Positions 1-11,026 of a stretch of DNA of 64,000 nt are shown here, piece after piece. Every line of letters starts with the position of its first letter. Positions within the stretch are counted from its first letter, which is position 1. The position numbers and the translations under genes are program-made. The stretch spans positions 147,141,245 through 147,205,244 of the forward strand of contig CM024760.1 of the NCBI GenBank assembly GCA_014218235.1, written 5' to 3'. The DNA comes from Colocasia esculenta. Its lineage: Eukaryota > Streptophyta > Magnoliopsida > Alismatales > Araceae. The notes below the pieces were generated by a model that saw only the letters and a list, made by a program, of their open reading frames with translations, searched no databases and was not told the origin of the DNA.

Positions 1-2160
1 GAGAGGTTGGATGCTCAGGGTGAGCTGCTTTGCTCACTTCAGACTGATGTGAATTCCATCTTTCTAAGCCAAGCTTCAGCCCGCAAGGAATTGGTTCAGA
101 TTCGCTCTGCCATGACATGGTTTCATCAGGAAATGGGGACCATGAAGACTTTGCTATCTACAATCCTTCAGGCAGTTGGAGCTCAAGCTTCTGCTCCTCC
201 AGCAGCTCAGGAGCCTCTCTCAAGTGTACCTGAGCCCTCCGGGCAGTCAGCAGCAGCAGCAGAAGCCCCAGCTGAAGAGTCAGGGCCAGCAGGGCCAGCT
301 GAAGAGTCAGGGCCAGCAGCGCCAGCTGAAGAGTCAGGGCCAGCAGGGCCAGCTGAAGAGTCAGGGCCATCAGGGCCAGTTGTGATGGAATCAGGGCCAC
401 CAGGGCCGGCAGTGTTGGATCCGATGCCTCCCTTGCCTGAAGAAGTGGTTTCAGATCCTCCACCCCTTGCTCCCTCTTCTATCAACACTCCCATTCCTCC
501 TTCTCCACCCTCTAACTCCTCAGCTCCACCTGCTCCACCTCCCTTCAAAAAGCCCAGATCCAGGCCCATTTCCTCTCCCACACCTTTTCCTCCTCATCCC
601 CTCTCATCCTCTCCTGTTTCTTCTACTTCTCATCTTTCCTCTGCTCAAGAATTTGAGGCCCCTCCAGCATCCTCAGCTGGAGCCTCATCCTCTTCTGGTA
701 CATCTTCACTTCCAGAAGTAGGATCTCTCAATTCTGATGCATTTCTGAACCCCCCTGCACCTCCCTCCTTTATCACTATTATTCCTACAGATGTCCAAGT
801 CGACTCACCCTTTCTTGATAAAATCAAGGATGAGTTTGAAGAGGTCATTCTTAAATCTGTGTAAAGGTAGGTGACCACCTTTCCAAGACAGACTCTTCCA
901 GTACTGTCTCCAAGAAGCGAAAGCTTTCTTCCTCCACATCTCCTCTTTACCCTCCCTTGTGGTTCTCTCTTACAGTCACCCACAAGCATACCTCTCTCTA
1001 CAAAGAATACCTTCAAAAGGTTGTATTTGCCACTCTTCACAATCTTCCTTTTCTTAACCTCTCTGACCATTTAGATGTCATTCTTCCTTATACTCCTCTG
1101 TCTAAGGCCGACAAATCCAAAATCTTCTCCTCAGCCCACTCCAAAACTGAGGAGCAATGGGCTAAATCTCATAAAGATCTGTACAGTCGCTTCCTTCAGG
1201 CTAAGGCAGCAAGGTTTCCACCCAGGGATCACTCCTTGACCCTTTCTGAGTGGTTTCAGTTTCACACACCTGGGCTCCTGCCATTCAGAAGCTCATCAAG
1301 CTGGTCAGGCACTTCCAAACATTCAACAACTACAGGTATCTCAACAATTTACCTGAAGTTCAGCTCAGCCAGTTCAAGAGAGCCATCAAGGTCCTAACCC
1401 ACTCTGAGCAGTCTGAGGAAATCAGAGTAGATTTTGCCACTCTTAATGTACCTGAAGAGATTTTCCTGCCTCAGATTCATTTCCTGATTATGGAATCTTC
1501 GGTTGGTTCCGTCGTTTTTGAGCATTTTGCAAGGGTTATGGGCAGAATCAAGATTCAGAAAGGCCTTCAGGTTGGTTTTCCTAGATTTCTTTTCCGGGAA
1601 TACCATAGGGGGTTTGTCAACTCTGCTGTCCTTGCCCCTCTACTCTCTGAATGTGAAAGGTTGAATGCCTCCGATTGGTCCAAGTTTACTCTCTGTCTGC
1701 TCAGCAGCTAGCTCATCTGAATGCTGCTCAAGCCAGGGAAGGAAAAGCTCCCATCTCTCCTGCAACCTTCTTGGATATGAATTCAATCCAGCTGGTCTCT
1801 GATCCCTACCGCGTTTGGGCTGAAAGATACAAAGTGTTTTTAGCTCTTCGCCAGGAACTCAAGGACAAACAGATTTTCTACCCTGTCACCATGGACCAGT
1901 TTCTTGCCTGTGCAAGTTTTGGTAAAACAATCATCACCTGCACCTCCATGGATCCAGACGAGTATGACCTGTTTCTTACCAAGCAGCGCAGCCTCTATCT
2001 CTCCAAGATGGCTCCCATCATGGGACCATCCTTCTCCATTGAGAGCGGTGCCTTTAGGCAATTCTTCAAGCGTCAGGAAGAGCAAGCCTGGGAAACTATT
2101 TCTCATTATGCCTCCCTTCTCTCTCCTGCTTATTATTTGCCTGTACCTCCTCAATCTTAA
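1..2160 (+). pseudogene. Broken extra 3' gene (C-terminal part) of E1
   Basis: This is the 3' two thirds of the extra gene seen in E2 at 21054-24769; its start is outside the window. The reading frame changes near positions 864, 1265 and 1690, giving four collinear segments that together match the E2 protein to its end (…LPVPPQS, then stop at 2158-2160). Visible parts are a helical segment with many Leu/Gln residues, a Pro/Ser-rich low-complexity linker (roughly 180-760) with collagen-like GPxGP repeats, and a globular C-terminal part with motifs such as RFPPRDHSLTLSEWF, MESSVGS and FARVMGRIK. The family is the 'putative plant transposon protein' type known from large plant retroelements. Its molecular function is not known to me. 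Because of the three frameshifts it is a pseudogene here. Confidence 0.85.
271..405 (+). repeat. 27-bp minisatellite coding for collagen-like repeats
   Basis: Units starting GCTGAAGAGTCAGGGCC occur at 271, 298, 325 and 352, so the period is exactly 27 bp (nine codons, EESGPAGPA). A fifth, degenerate unit follows. The E2 homologue has a related but differently arranged GPTGP/EAAAAP stretch, so the linker length is evolving by unit gain and loss without changing frame. Confidence 0.85.
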
Positions 2161-2312
2161 TTGAATGGATTGTGCTCCTTCTCCTCATTGTCTCTCATTC
2201 TTTGTCTCTTTCCTTTTGCTTTTTGCTTAATGACAAAATGGGGGAGAAAACTAACGTAAATCTGAAAAACATTTCATTTTTTGTATGATGTTTAGTATAT
2301 TTTGTCATCATC

Positions 2313-2326
2313 AAAAAGGGGGAGAT
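2313..2326 (+). other. Polypurine tract of E1
   Basis: AAAAAGGGGGAGAT sits directly before the LTR start TGATGACC at 2327. A similar G-rich tract (ATGGGGGAGAAAAC) lies about 75 bp upstream near 2238. Repeated purine tracts before the 3' LTR are a known trait of SIRE-type elements. The tract primes plus-strand DNA synthesis. Confidence 0.85.
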
Positions 2327-2560
2327 TGATGACCAAACTGTCCCCATAATAAATATTTCCATTTATTTATATATTAATTTTGATGATTAACAAAATAACA
2401 CTAATGGATTTCTTGAGCCTTAAGTACAGGAAATAAAAGAAAAATGAAAGTTCAAGACAATCTGGTAAGTCTCATCACTTCTATCCAAGTCTTTGTATCG
2501 ACTTCTTTGATAAGCAGAACGATTTTCTCTTTGACCGGAAAACTCAAAGCAAATCGATAT

Positions 2561-3110
2561 TATAACGACTCTGTAAGATATCGTAACGACTTCTTCAGAA
2601 GTTATAACGACTTGCTCATTATAACGACTCTGTAAGATATCGTAACGACTTCTTCAGAAGTTATAACGACTTGCTCATTATAACGACTCTGTAAGATATC
2701 GTAACGACTTCTTCAGAAGTTATAACGACTTGCTCATTATAACGACTCTGTAAGATATCGTAACGACTTCTTCAGAAGTTATAACGACTTGCTCATTATA
2801 ACGACTCTGTAAGATATCGTAACGACTTCTTCAGAAGTTATAACGACTTGCTCATTATAACGACTCTGTAAGATATCATAACGACTTCTTCAGAAGTTAT
2901 AACGACTTGCTCATCATAACGACTCTGTAAGTTGTCATAACGATTTCTTTAGAAATTACATCGACTTGCCATGTTTCATAACGATTTCTTTTATCATCTG
3001 TTATAGAACGACTTGGTTGTGATAACGATTTCATAAGTTATCGTAACGACTTCTTATCAGTCTACAGCAACTTGATCATAACGATTCTATCAGATTTTCT
3101 CAACGACTGC
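2561..3110 (+). repeat. 59-bp tandem array in the E1 LTR
   Basis: Six near-identical 59-bp units run from 2561 to 2914, then decay into looser copies to about 3110. Each unit holds three TAACGACT/CGTAACGAC-type motifs roughly 20 bp apart and a short inverted repeat, CTTC-TTCA-GAAG. The E2 LTR carries a related array of the same 59-bp period but different unit sequence (about 20020-20480). Confidence 0.9.
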
Positions 3111-3864
3111 ATAAGTCATGTTTCCACTAATTAAACGTTTTTCCTTGATCTACGTTGAATAGTCAAAGTCGCATCTCGTCTGATTGACTGCCATGCATTT
3201 AATAAAGACTGAACGTATCTCTGCATGGACACAGAACATATCTTCCATTCTGGTGTATTCTCTGCATGCATCTTTTAGAACGATAAAGTGTTACTACTAT
3301 ATTTGTGTCTATCTGCTTTGACGTTGATTGACATCTGGAGATAGTATAGCTGTCTACCATTAAAGCTCAACCTTGCAGAACCTTAAGGATGTACTATCCT
3401 ACAACAACGGACACAGAAGGAACTACAAGCAAACTCAGAAGATCTTATCTCTTTGCGTGCTCCAAAGAACAAAAGACTGTTGACAGGAATCTTCCACAAA
3501 ACCTTCCGTCTAACGTTCACCAAAGCTGTGAGACAACGGTCATCTCCTTGTCCTCATTCAAATCGGAGATACAAATACAAGATGAAGCTCGGAAGAAAAA
3601 GGCATCGAGAAAATTCAATTCATATTGAAGAGCGGCTAGAACTCTGCAGCTTTCAAGTCTTCAAAGTTTTCTCTAGAGCCAGAAATTCAGTCTTTTCGAT
3701 CTTGGCTCTTAGCTCCCTGTGCTGTGAGAAGAAAAATTAAGGAAGAGCTAGTTTAGTTCTGAGAGAGTGCACTTTGTGTAGATTTTCGTCTCTCAGTGCT
3801 TGTAGCTTCAGATTGAGTTTTGTAAAAGCTTGATCTAGGGGCTAGCCTTTTTCTCTCAAGAATT

Positions 3865-4000
3865 TTCCCTTCGTGTGTGAAGGAAGACCTGGTGGTTTCC
3901 AGGGTGGTGTTGTGTTCCCTTTGTGTGTAAAGGAAGACCTGGTGGTTTCCAGGGTGGTGTTGTGTTCCCTTCAGAGGTGAAGGAAGACCAGCTAAGCTGG
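3865..4000 (+). repeat. 50-bp tandem repeat near the LTR 3' end
   Basis: TTCCCTT…GGAAGACCTGGTGG…GTGTTGTG recurs with starts at 3865, 3915 and 3965 (period 50 bp). The corresponding part of the E2 LTR has a 47-bp version in 3-4 copies (19000-19150 and 49765-49930). The array is thus a shared family feature with variable copy number. Confidence 0.8.
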
Positions 4001-4273
4001 GTGGTTGTTTTTGTCCATAGGGGGACTGTACCCGAGTTAGTGAAATCCTGAGGGTTGCTCAGGGACTGGACGTAGGACTCCCAAGGAGAGGAGATCCGAA
4101 CCAGGATAAATCTGTGTGTTGTGTGATTGTTTCTTTGTGTGATTGTTGTTTTTACTAACCATTACTAATTCCTTTCAAGAACTCTTTATGTTTGTTTGAG
4201 TTCAGGTTTTTATCAGATAAATTTTTAAAGACCCATTCACCCCCCTCTGGGTTAGCCAACCGGGCAACAAGAT

Positions 4274-4521
4274 GGTATATAGGATCTCAGGCATTGCCGT
4301 TACGCCAAAAACTCGAGTTGTTGTGTAAGGATACCATCCTTCCTTATAACCCACCACAGAGTACAGTCCCCCTGCTGGACAACTTAGCAACACCCGCAGG
4401 CAGGTCCACACCCGGACCTAGGCATGACTTGGCCAACCCGGCCTCCGCCACACCTCATTCTCAGGTCGTCCCAGGGTGAGACGCTGGCACGCGCACTTGC
4501 CTCGCAGCATGCCGCCCAACA
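4274..4521 (-). repeat. TRIM 3' LTR (248 bp)
   Basis: Direct repeat of 4577-4824, with single-base indels in the CCAAAA run and the ACACC run. Its right border is defined by CCCAACA next to the polypurine tract. The left border (GGTATATAGG) is uncertain by 1-3 bases because the element does not end in a clear TG/CA there. Confidence 0.85.
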
Positions 4522-4564
4522 ATCTCCCCCCCAGCGGCACCCCTGGGAATCGAACCCGCGACCT

Positions 4565-4576
4565 GCTCTGATACCA
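4565..4576 (-). promoter_or_regulatory. TRIM primer-binding site (initiator tRNA-Met)
   Basis: Read on the minus strand this is TGGTATCAGAGC, the 12-base complement of the initiator tRNA-Met 3' end. It continues into a stretch resembling a tRNA T-arm in sense orientation (GGTTCGATTCCC). That stretch is too short to be a tRNA gene. Confidence 0.85.
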
Positions 4577-4824
4577 GGTATATAGGATCTCAGGCATTGC
4601 CGTTACGCCAAAACTCGAGTTGTTGTGTAAGGATACCATCCTTCCTTATAACCCACCACAGAGTACAGTCCCCCTGCTGGACAACTCAGCAACACCCGCA
4701 GGCAGGTCCACACCCGGACCTAGGCATGACTTGGCCAACCCGACCTCCGCCACACCCTCATTCTCAGGTCGTCCCAGGGTGAGACGCTGGCACGCGCACT
4801 TGCCTCGCAGCATGCCGCCCAACA
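4577..4824 (-). repeat. TRIM 5' LTR (248 bp)
   Basis: Second copy of the TRIM terminal repeat. It ends at CCCAACA (4824) on the plus strand, which is TGTTGGG on the element's own strand. Confidence 0.85.
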
Positions 4825-7200
4825 ACTGGCTTAGTAGGAAAACTCTCCCAAAAACCAACACTACGTAAGCTTACGAGGAGCAGGAGTGAACTGCTATAAT
4901 TAAATAGTTAATAGAACTAAACATGTGTTGAACTACATATATAAACTGCAATTAAAAGTAGGCAAGTACTGAATAGGAAGTACTGAACACTAATAAATAA
5001 ACAGCAAACTGCGTACAAGGTACGAACTAAGGAAGAACAATGCTACACTCAGATCTCGAAGTCTGGTTCGCGACAGCATCTACTGACCTAGACAAACCAT
5101 ACAGGAAAAACCACTTAGTCTCGTAGTCGTAGAACATAAGTCTAACTGTGGCTCCACCTCTACAAGAACAAGAATAGTGGAGTCTAACCAACACCACCTG
5201 CAAGCTACCAAGATGCAGACCCACGCCTGAAGCACCTCTAAGGACTCTGGAATCCCAAAAGTGAGGTTCTGGAACACGAGAGTAGCTTAGGACCAGTACG
5301 TCTACTGGTGTCTGTCCCCCCAACCACGAGTGTGCTACAAGCGACCGAACAAGAACCAACCATACCACAATTCGTTGCCCCACTATCGTCTTTCCTTCAG
5401 CCAGACATACAACTCAACAAAAGAGTGAGGGTGTTCAGGAAGATGACACAGACCTCGACGGTACACACAGTACCAAGATGAATCTCGAGCATAACGTGCC
5501 TAACTCACAACGAACCCAGGGGTACCCGACGGAAGAGGTAACCACGGTAAGTGTTGTACCAACAAGCCCAATCTCACATTCAAACTACGTAAACGCGATA
5601 TCCGATACTCTTACAGTACAACCATAAACCTTTAATAGTAGCCAAACACCTATAACCATGGTCAATAGGACCCACAATCCTCAAACTAGCTCACTAAGCC
5701 TTGGAACACAGGAACGCGACGAGGTCGGGTGTTGCGTTCAGAACGCAACGCCCTGATACGGCACGTTCCAGATGTGAATGTGTGGGGTCGGCCTATCACA
5801 TTCAAAACACAACCATTGGGTCTGTCGCATTCACAGACAGATTCCCAGTCTGGAAAACCTGCACCAAAAACTCCACACAACACCCTATTTAACCTGGTAT
5901 GATCACTTACAAAGCTGTAAATCACTATAATACCATGCATGCTACACACCAAAACCTTCTACATGCATCTAAACCATCAAATCATGCATAAACGGAGATT
6001 AACGAAGGAGAGTCTCCATACCAATGGGAAGAACGTGATGAACTCCTACCAATAGGTGTTTCCCACAGTCCGTACAACCTCCTCGCGCCAAGGACACGCA
6101 GAATCACAAGCTTGGAGTCGAAATCACCTAGAAATCCATCAAAAAGTCTCCGCTCAACCGAACAGAGCTTCTTGCTCTGTTTGTCCGACCTACACACTAT
6201 TAATTAGTCGGAATTAAGAATGCGATGCAGCAGGCCGTCACGTTAAGAACATGACGTTCCTAGCTGACGTGTTTCGGAAGCCATCACCACTCGTCAATGA
6301 CGTATACGCCATGTATTGCATAGACAACTGAAGACAAAAAAATAAGCGGCAGGGAGAATACAATGTAGGTGGGGGACACGTTCTGAATGCGACGCCCTCC
6401 CCCTTCGCATTCTCAAACAAAGAACCAGTGGCCTATTGGGCCCGAATGTTTAGGCCCACAACACCCACAACACTTGCCAATCCTCGAAACACAACCCAAG
6501 ACCACACACATTGGCCATAGGCCAACCGAACCACAATCCAAATGGTCAAAATGTTATAATATGTCACTTGATCTATGCATGCATATCAATGAGATATTTT
6601 AATTTGATGTTATTTAAGTACTTAGAGTGTTCCATGTGAGCTGAGGTGCGTGGGTGCAACCTAACACTACACACCTCAGGAGAGCGTGTTATGCATGTGT
6701 CAATGAACCTTCCTATTCAAAACTTGGGATTCATGTTTATGTTCTCATTTATTTGATGAGAACGTATATATCTAACTTAAAGTCTTAAATTGTCCTGTTT
6801 GGATAATCTGTAAATGTTTGATCGCACTTAGGTGGTCATTTACTATATGTGATTGTACTATTTGTTGAAAATTTTGATTGCATCTATTCATTCCTCTCTG
6901 ATATACCTTTATTGATTTTGAATATTTTCTTAACCACTTAAAATATATTAATCAATAAATATTTTTTGTATATCGGAGAGGTGTGGGGAGATACTGCCAA
7001 AATTTTCAGCAAATTGTACAAACATATATAGTAAATGATTGTGTGATCAATCCTTTATGGATGGGTTAAAAAGTGATAATCTAAATAATATGTCCTTCCT
7101 ATTCATTTTGACTATGTCGAACGATGTGTGAAAAATGGTCAGACTTATTTTTTTTGAGTTTGAATTTGTTAATATTTGTTGAGCGTAGGAAAAAATGCCT
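4825..7200. other. Unassigned non-coding stretch with inverted repeats
   Basis: No coding region can be supported; short open frames here show no domain. The left part (4825 to about 6560) has the look of an LTR in minus orientation, but I could not fix its ends. It contains a perfect palindrome with 9-bp arms around one A (5731-5749, GTTGCGTTC/GAACGCAAC), and an 8-bp pair GAATGCGA/TCGCATTC (6385-6412). CTGAGGTG and CACCTCAG form another pair at 6641-6679. From about 6900 the sequence is AT-rich and resembles the 5' leader of CACTA elements, so C1 may start well before 7201; no terminal repeat was recognised. Confidence 0.4.
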
Positions 7201-7201
7201 A

Positions 7202-10200
7202 CAGGTCATTCATAGATGTATCGTAGAATAGTTGAACATGTGGTGTCTGTAGAGTTTAGGGTCTGAGTTGAGACTTCCATTCAGTTTGCATTAGGAAATC
7301 CAAGTGCAGTAATAGACAGTGAGGGTTGCATCCAATGTCCTTGTATAATTTGTAAAAATTTGAAGCGGAATTCACCATGGGAGGTTCAACTCCATTTATA
7401 CAGAAAAAGGTTTGTTGAAGGTTATATGAATTGGACATGCCATGGTAAGGATCTCTGGTCACACGAGCCTATCTATTGTGAAAGGTACAAGTACGTACAT
7501 AGATATGGTTGTAGATACAACTGGTCCTACATTCAATGTATATGAGGATCCTGTATACACTGAAGAAGTGTCGAATAAGGGAGTCGAAAGATTTTATTAG
7601 TTACTTAAGGATGTTGATGAGCCATTGTGGGATGCCTGTCAAAAACACACTCGGTTGTCTACGATGTCACAGTTGCTAAACTTGAAATCTAAATTTCATA
7701 TCAGTGAGAGTTATTTTGATCGTCTCCTCCTCACCATCAAGAGTATGTTGCCTCAAGATGAGAAGCTGCCTCTAAATTTTTACCGTGCCAAGAAGATGGT
7801 CAATGAGTTAGGACTGGATATGTGAAAATAGATTCATGTCCTAATCATTGTATGTTATATTATAGATAAGATATCATGTCCTATTTGCTATCATAATAGA
7901 TTCAAATCTAAAAGAGGAGACAATTCGAAGCAAAAGGATATACCTTATACGTCATTGTGGTATTTTTCTCTCACACCCTGAGTACAACGGATATATATGT
8001 TCTCAAAGATAGCTCGGCATATGAGATGGTGCATATAAAGAGTACGTCATGATGAAGATATAATCAGTCATCATGTAGATGGCGAAGCTTGGACTCACTT
8101 CAACCATACTCATCCTACCTTCTCAAGGGAGTCGCGTAATGTAAGGTTGGGTTTATAAACTAACGGATTCAACCCAATTGGAGGTTCAGTGGCTTCTTAC
8201 TCCAGTTGGCCAATGTTCGTGACACCATACAACCTTCCGTCGAGCATGTGCATGAAGTAATAAAATGTATTCCTATCCTTACTGATTCCTGGTCCAAAAA
8301 ATCTTACAAGGAATACAGACATATATCTCAGACCATTGATTGATGAATTGAAACTATTATAGACTGATGGAGTCAATACTTATGATGCATTTAGAAAGCA
8401 AATTTTCACTATGAGGGTTGCATTGATGTGGATGATAAGTGATTTCCCAGCATATAGAATGCTATCTGATTGGAGCACACATGGGAGGCTAGCATGTCCT
8501 TACTGTATGAATAATACCAAATCATTTGTACTTAAACATGGTGGGATGTCACGCTGGTTTGATTACCATTGATAGTTTTTAGCAAAGGATCATCTTTTTA
8601 GAAGACAAAAAGAAGCATTCCTAAAGAACAAAATGGAACTTATTGAAGTTTTGTTCGAGCGGTTGTCAGATCAACATATGGCAGCACAAGTAGAAAATTT
8701 TCCAGATATAATACAATTGATGGTTAGCACACGACAACTCTCTGGTTTTTGGAAGGATCACAACTGGGTAAAAAAAAAGCATTTTCTAAGAGCTACATTA
8801 TTGGTCAACTCTTCTATGTGGCATAATCTGAACGTGATACATATCGAGAAGAATGTCTTTGATAATGTGTTCAACACCATTATGGGCATAAAAGGTAAAA
8901 CAAAGGACAATGACAATGCATGTTTGGACTTGTCCATGCTTTGTAAAATTCCAGAGTTAGAACTTGTTGAAGTAAATGGATAATCAATTAAACCTAAATT
9001 TGTTTATGTACTTGGAGGTGGACAAGTAAAGGAAGTGTGATAGTGGCTGAAACAGTTGAGATTCTCTGACGGTTATGTGTCCAACATTGCTCATTGTGTG
9101 AATGTCAGTGAGGAAAAAATATATGGAATGAAGAGTCATGACTACCATGTGTTCATGCAAAGGTTTCTACCCATTGCATTTCGTGACATGTTTTCGAAGC
9201 CTGTATGGGGAGCATTGTCTGAGTTGAGTTAATTTTTCAAGATTTGATGTGCATCAGAACTCAGGATTCAAGATGTACACACCATCGAACAGAATGTGGT
9301 CACCATCATTTGCAAGTTAGAGAAGATAGTTCTGCTTGCATTCTTCGATTTGATGGAGCATTTGATTATACATCTACCATATGAAGCTAAAGTCAGAGAG
9401 TCAGTACAATATAGATGGATGTATCCATTTGAGAGGTATATTTGAATATTAATTTTCTTTTCTTAGAATTGCTATATATGTATGATATGTTTGTCATTTG
9501 TCATCTGAATTGTTGATGTAGGTGTATGTATGATTTGAAAATAGAAGTTCGCAATAAGGCAAAAGTGGAGGGTTCTATTGCGAGGCATACATTATGGAAG
9601 AAATATCGAACTTTTGTTCGATGTACTTTGAACCAGACATACAAACTCGTCGTACTCAACCTCCATGTAATGAGGATGGGGGGGGGGGGGGGGAATCTGT
9701 CGAGTTAGACCAATACTCTATATTTAAGTATCCTGGACATGCATTCGAATGTTCTTCAACTCGCATGCTCGATGATAGAGAGTTATGCACCACAGAGATC
9801 TATATTTTTTGATTTGTACTTAGCTTGAGTGTTATGTTGAGTAAGTCCTCAGCTCATAATTCATTATATATAAGTTGTTTGTCCTTCTTCTAGCCATTAA
9901 AGATGTTCTTCCATTTATATTGTAGATAATTTGATTCAAAAATAATTCAAAGATATACACATCTCACTGATGTAAAGGTTGAAAAGGAACGAGAGAAGTC
10001 ATTGGCCTCATGGTTGAAAGATCGCGTAAGTGTCATTCAACTTATTTCTATTAAAGGTCAAGACTACTTTTTAACTAGTTTTCTTTATATGTAGGTTAAA
10101 TAAGGTTTTATTACTAATCAAACAGTTCGTCGGATAAGTTATGGCCCATCGAAAGTCGCACATGTCTACCCAATATTTATTGTAAATGGGTACAGATTTC

Positions 10201-10904
10201 ACACAAGAGATTATAGGCAGAGTAAGTCTACGATGAACAATGACGTATGTGTTAAAGAAAGTACATACAATGAAAATGAAAATGACTACTATGGTATTGT
10301 TAAGGAGATCTTACAATTGCAATATCTAGGAAAAGATAATCATATATTCTTGTTTAAGTGTCATTGGTTTGATCCCAATTCTATTCAAAATGACGCAATG
10401 CATGGGTTTGTCGATGTTAAATATAAATTCAAATTGAAAACTAACGAGCCATTCATTTTGGCTACACAAGCCTAGCAAGTGTACTATACAAGCTATCCAT
10501 CATTTAGGAATAAGGAAAGAAATGATTGGTTAGCAGTTTGTAGGGTTAGATCAAGGCTTTTCTTCGATTATGAGTTAGATTTGACTGAACCTATACCTGA
10601 AGATGTCAATGATGAATTCTTTCAAGCAAACCTAGTTGATGATGTACAGTTGGCAGCTCATATCGATTTAGATGAATCTGAAAAGCCATTTTGTTCATCC
10701 AAAGAGAATGAAGTCAAAGAAGTCGATCCAGTGAGATAAAACGGGGTACTAGAAGGCAAACAAATTTCACTATAATTCAGGTGTCTGATGAGGATTCCGA
10801 TGAGGAGGAGGAACATACTAGCGATGAGTATGAAGATGATGATAAAGATAGGGTTGAATTAGATATATCGTCAGCATCTGAAGAGGAAATGGATATTGTT
10901 TGAT
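7202..10904 (+). pseudogene. TNP2-type CACTA transposase, broken
   Basis: Collinear pieces in changing frames give the standard order. A transposase-associated domain lies at 7202-7545 (WTCHGKDLW at about 7429). A segment with KSMLPQDEKLP follows at 7625-7825. The TNP2 core is at about 8160-8640 (DFPAYRMLSDWSTHGRLACP, then KHGGMSRWFD) and continues to 8983 (HNLNVIHIEKNVFDNVFNT, KTKDN). DUF4218 is at about 9030-9700 (HLPYEAKVRESVQYRWMYPF), DUF4216 at about 10130-10700 (FLFKCHWFDP), and an acidic tail follows to about 10904. At least one intron is likely, about 9440-9520. Frameshifts and stops are numerous, e.g. the stop in the exon near 8570. The transposase would cut and join element ends; this copy cannot. 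Confidence 0.85.
9678..9693 (+). repeat. Run of 16 G
   Basis: A homopolymer of 16 G lies inside the DUF4218 coding part, at the site where the related C2 copy reads GATGGTGGAGATTC. It shifts the frame in this copy and is a likely place for sequencing or assembly length error. Confidence 0.9.
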
Positions 10905-11026
10905 AATGGGTAGAATATTTTCACATCTTTTCATTATTTATGATGGCAATTTTCTTAGAAATTTCACATCTTCCCTTATATAGTTGCTGACTAATATGCA
11001 TGAATTTTGTTGTTCCCCATCAAGAT

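Larger units (their letters stand above)
1..4269 (+). mobile_element. E1: 3' part of a SIRE/Maximus-like Ty1/copia retrotransposon
   Basis: The order extra 3' gene, polypurine tract, LTR is readable on the plus strand, and the 5' side lies beyond the window edge. It belongs to the same family as E2 (18701-51600): the 3'-gene proteins align along their length, both polypurine tracts read AAAAAGGGGGAGAT, and both LTRs begin TGATGACC and end GGGCAACA. Gag-pol is not in the window, so the copia assignment is borrowed from E2. SIRE/Maximus is an inference from the extra gene downstream of pol and the G-rich tracts near the 3' LTR; Tork is the main alternative. The target duplication cannot be checked because the left end is missing. 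Confidence 0.85.
2327..4269 (+). repeat. 3' LTR of E1 (1943 bp)
   Basis: It begins TGATGACCAAACTGTCCCC after the polypurine tract and ends CGGGCAACA. The last ~60 bp match the E2 LTR end in reverse complement (ACCCATTCACCCCCCTCTGGG…GGGCAACA). It contains two tandem arrays: 59-bp units at 2561-2914, and 50-bp units near its 3' end. Short open frames at 3389-3740 have no recognisable domain and lie where the transcribed R/U5 part is expected. Confidence 0.85.
4273..4824 (-). mobile_element. TRIM: miniature LTR retrotransposon, about 550 bp
   Basis: Two 248-bp direct repeats (4274-4521 and 4577-4824), nearly identical, flank a 55-bp interior. Read on the minus strand the order is LTR (4824 to 4577), a primer-binding site TGGTATCAGAGC (4576 to 4565) matching the 3' end of initiator tRNA-Met, a short interior, a G-rich polypurine tract (4532-4522), and LTR (4521 to 4274, beginning TGTTGGGCGG). 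There is no room for a protein. This is the defining layout of a terminal-repeat retrotransposon in miniature, mobilised in trans. No 5S rRNA-like segment is seen, so it is not obviously Cassandra. I find no matching 5-bp target duplication. Confidence 0.85.

Noticed and set aside
2561..2935. CRISPR-like array (regular 59-bp period)
   Set aside because: There are no unique spacers: whole units are near-identical. It is a tandem repeat in an LTR of a plant element.
4533..4576. Possible tRNA gene (TGGGAATCGAACCCGCGACC followed by a tRNA 3'-like end)
   Set aside because: Only a T-arm-like stretch and the primer-binding complement are present, and there is no anticodon arm. It is the 55-bp TRIM interior.
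5027..5383. Open frame of 118 codons on the minus strand
   Set aside because: No domain, no homologue in the window, and it lies in LTR-like non-coding sequence.
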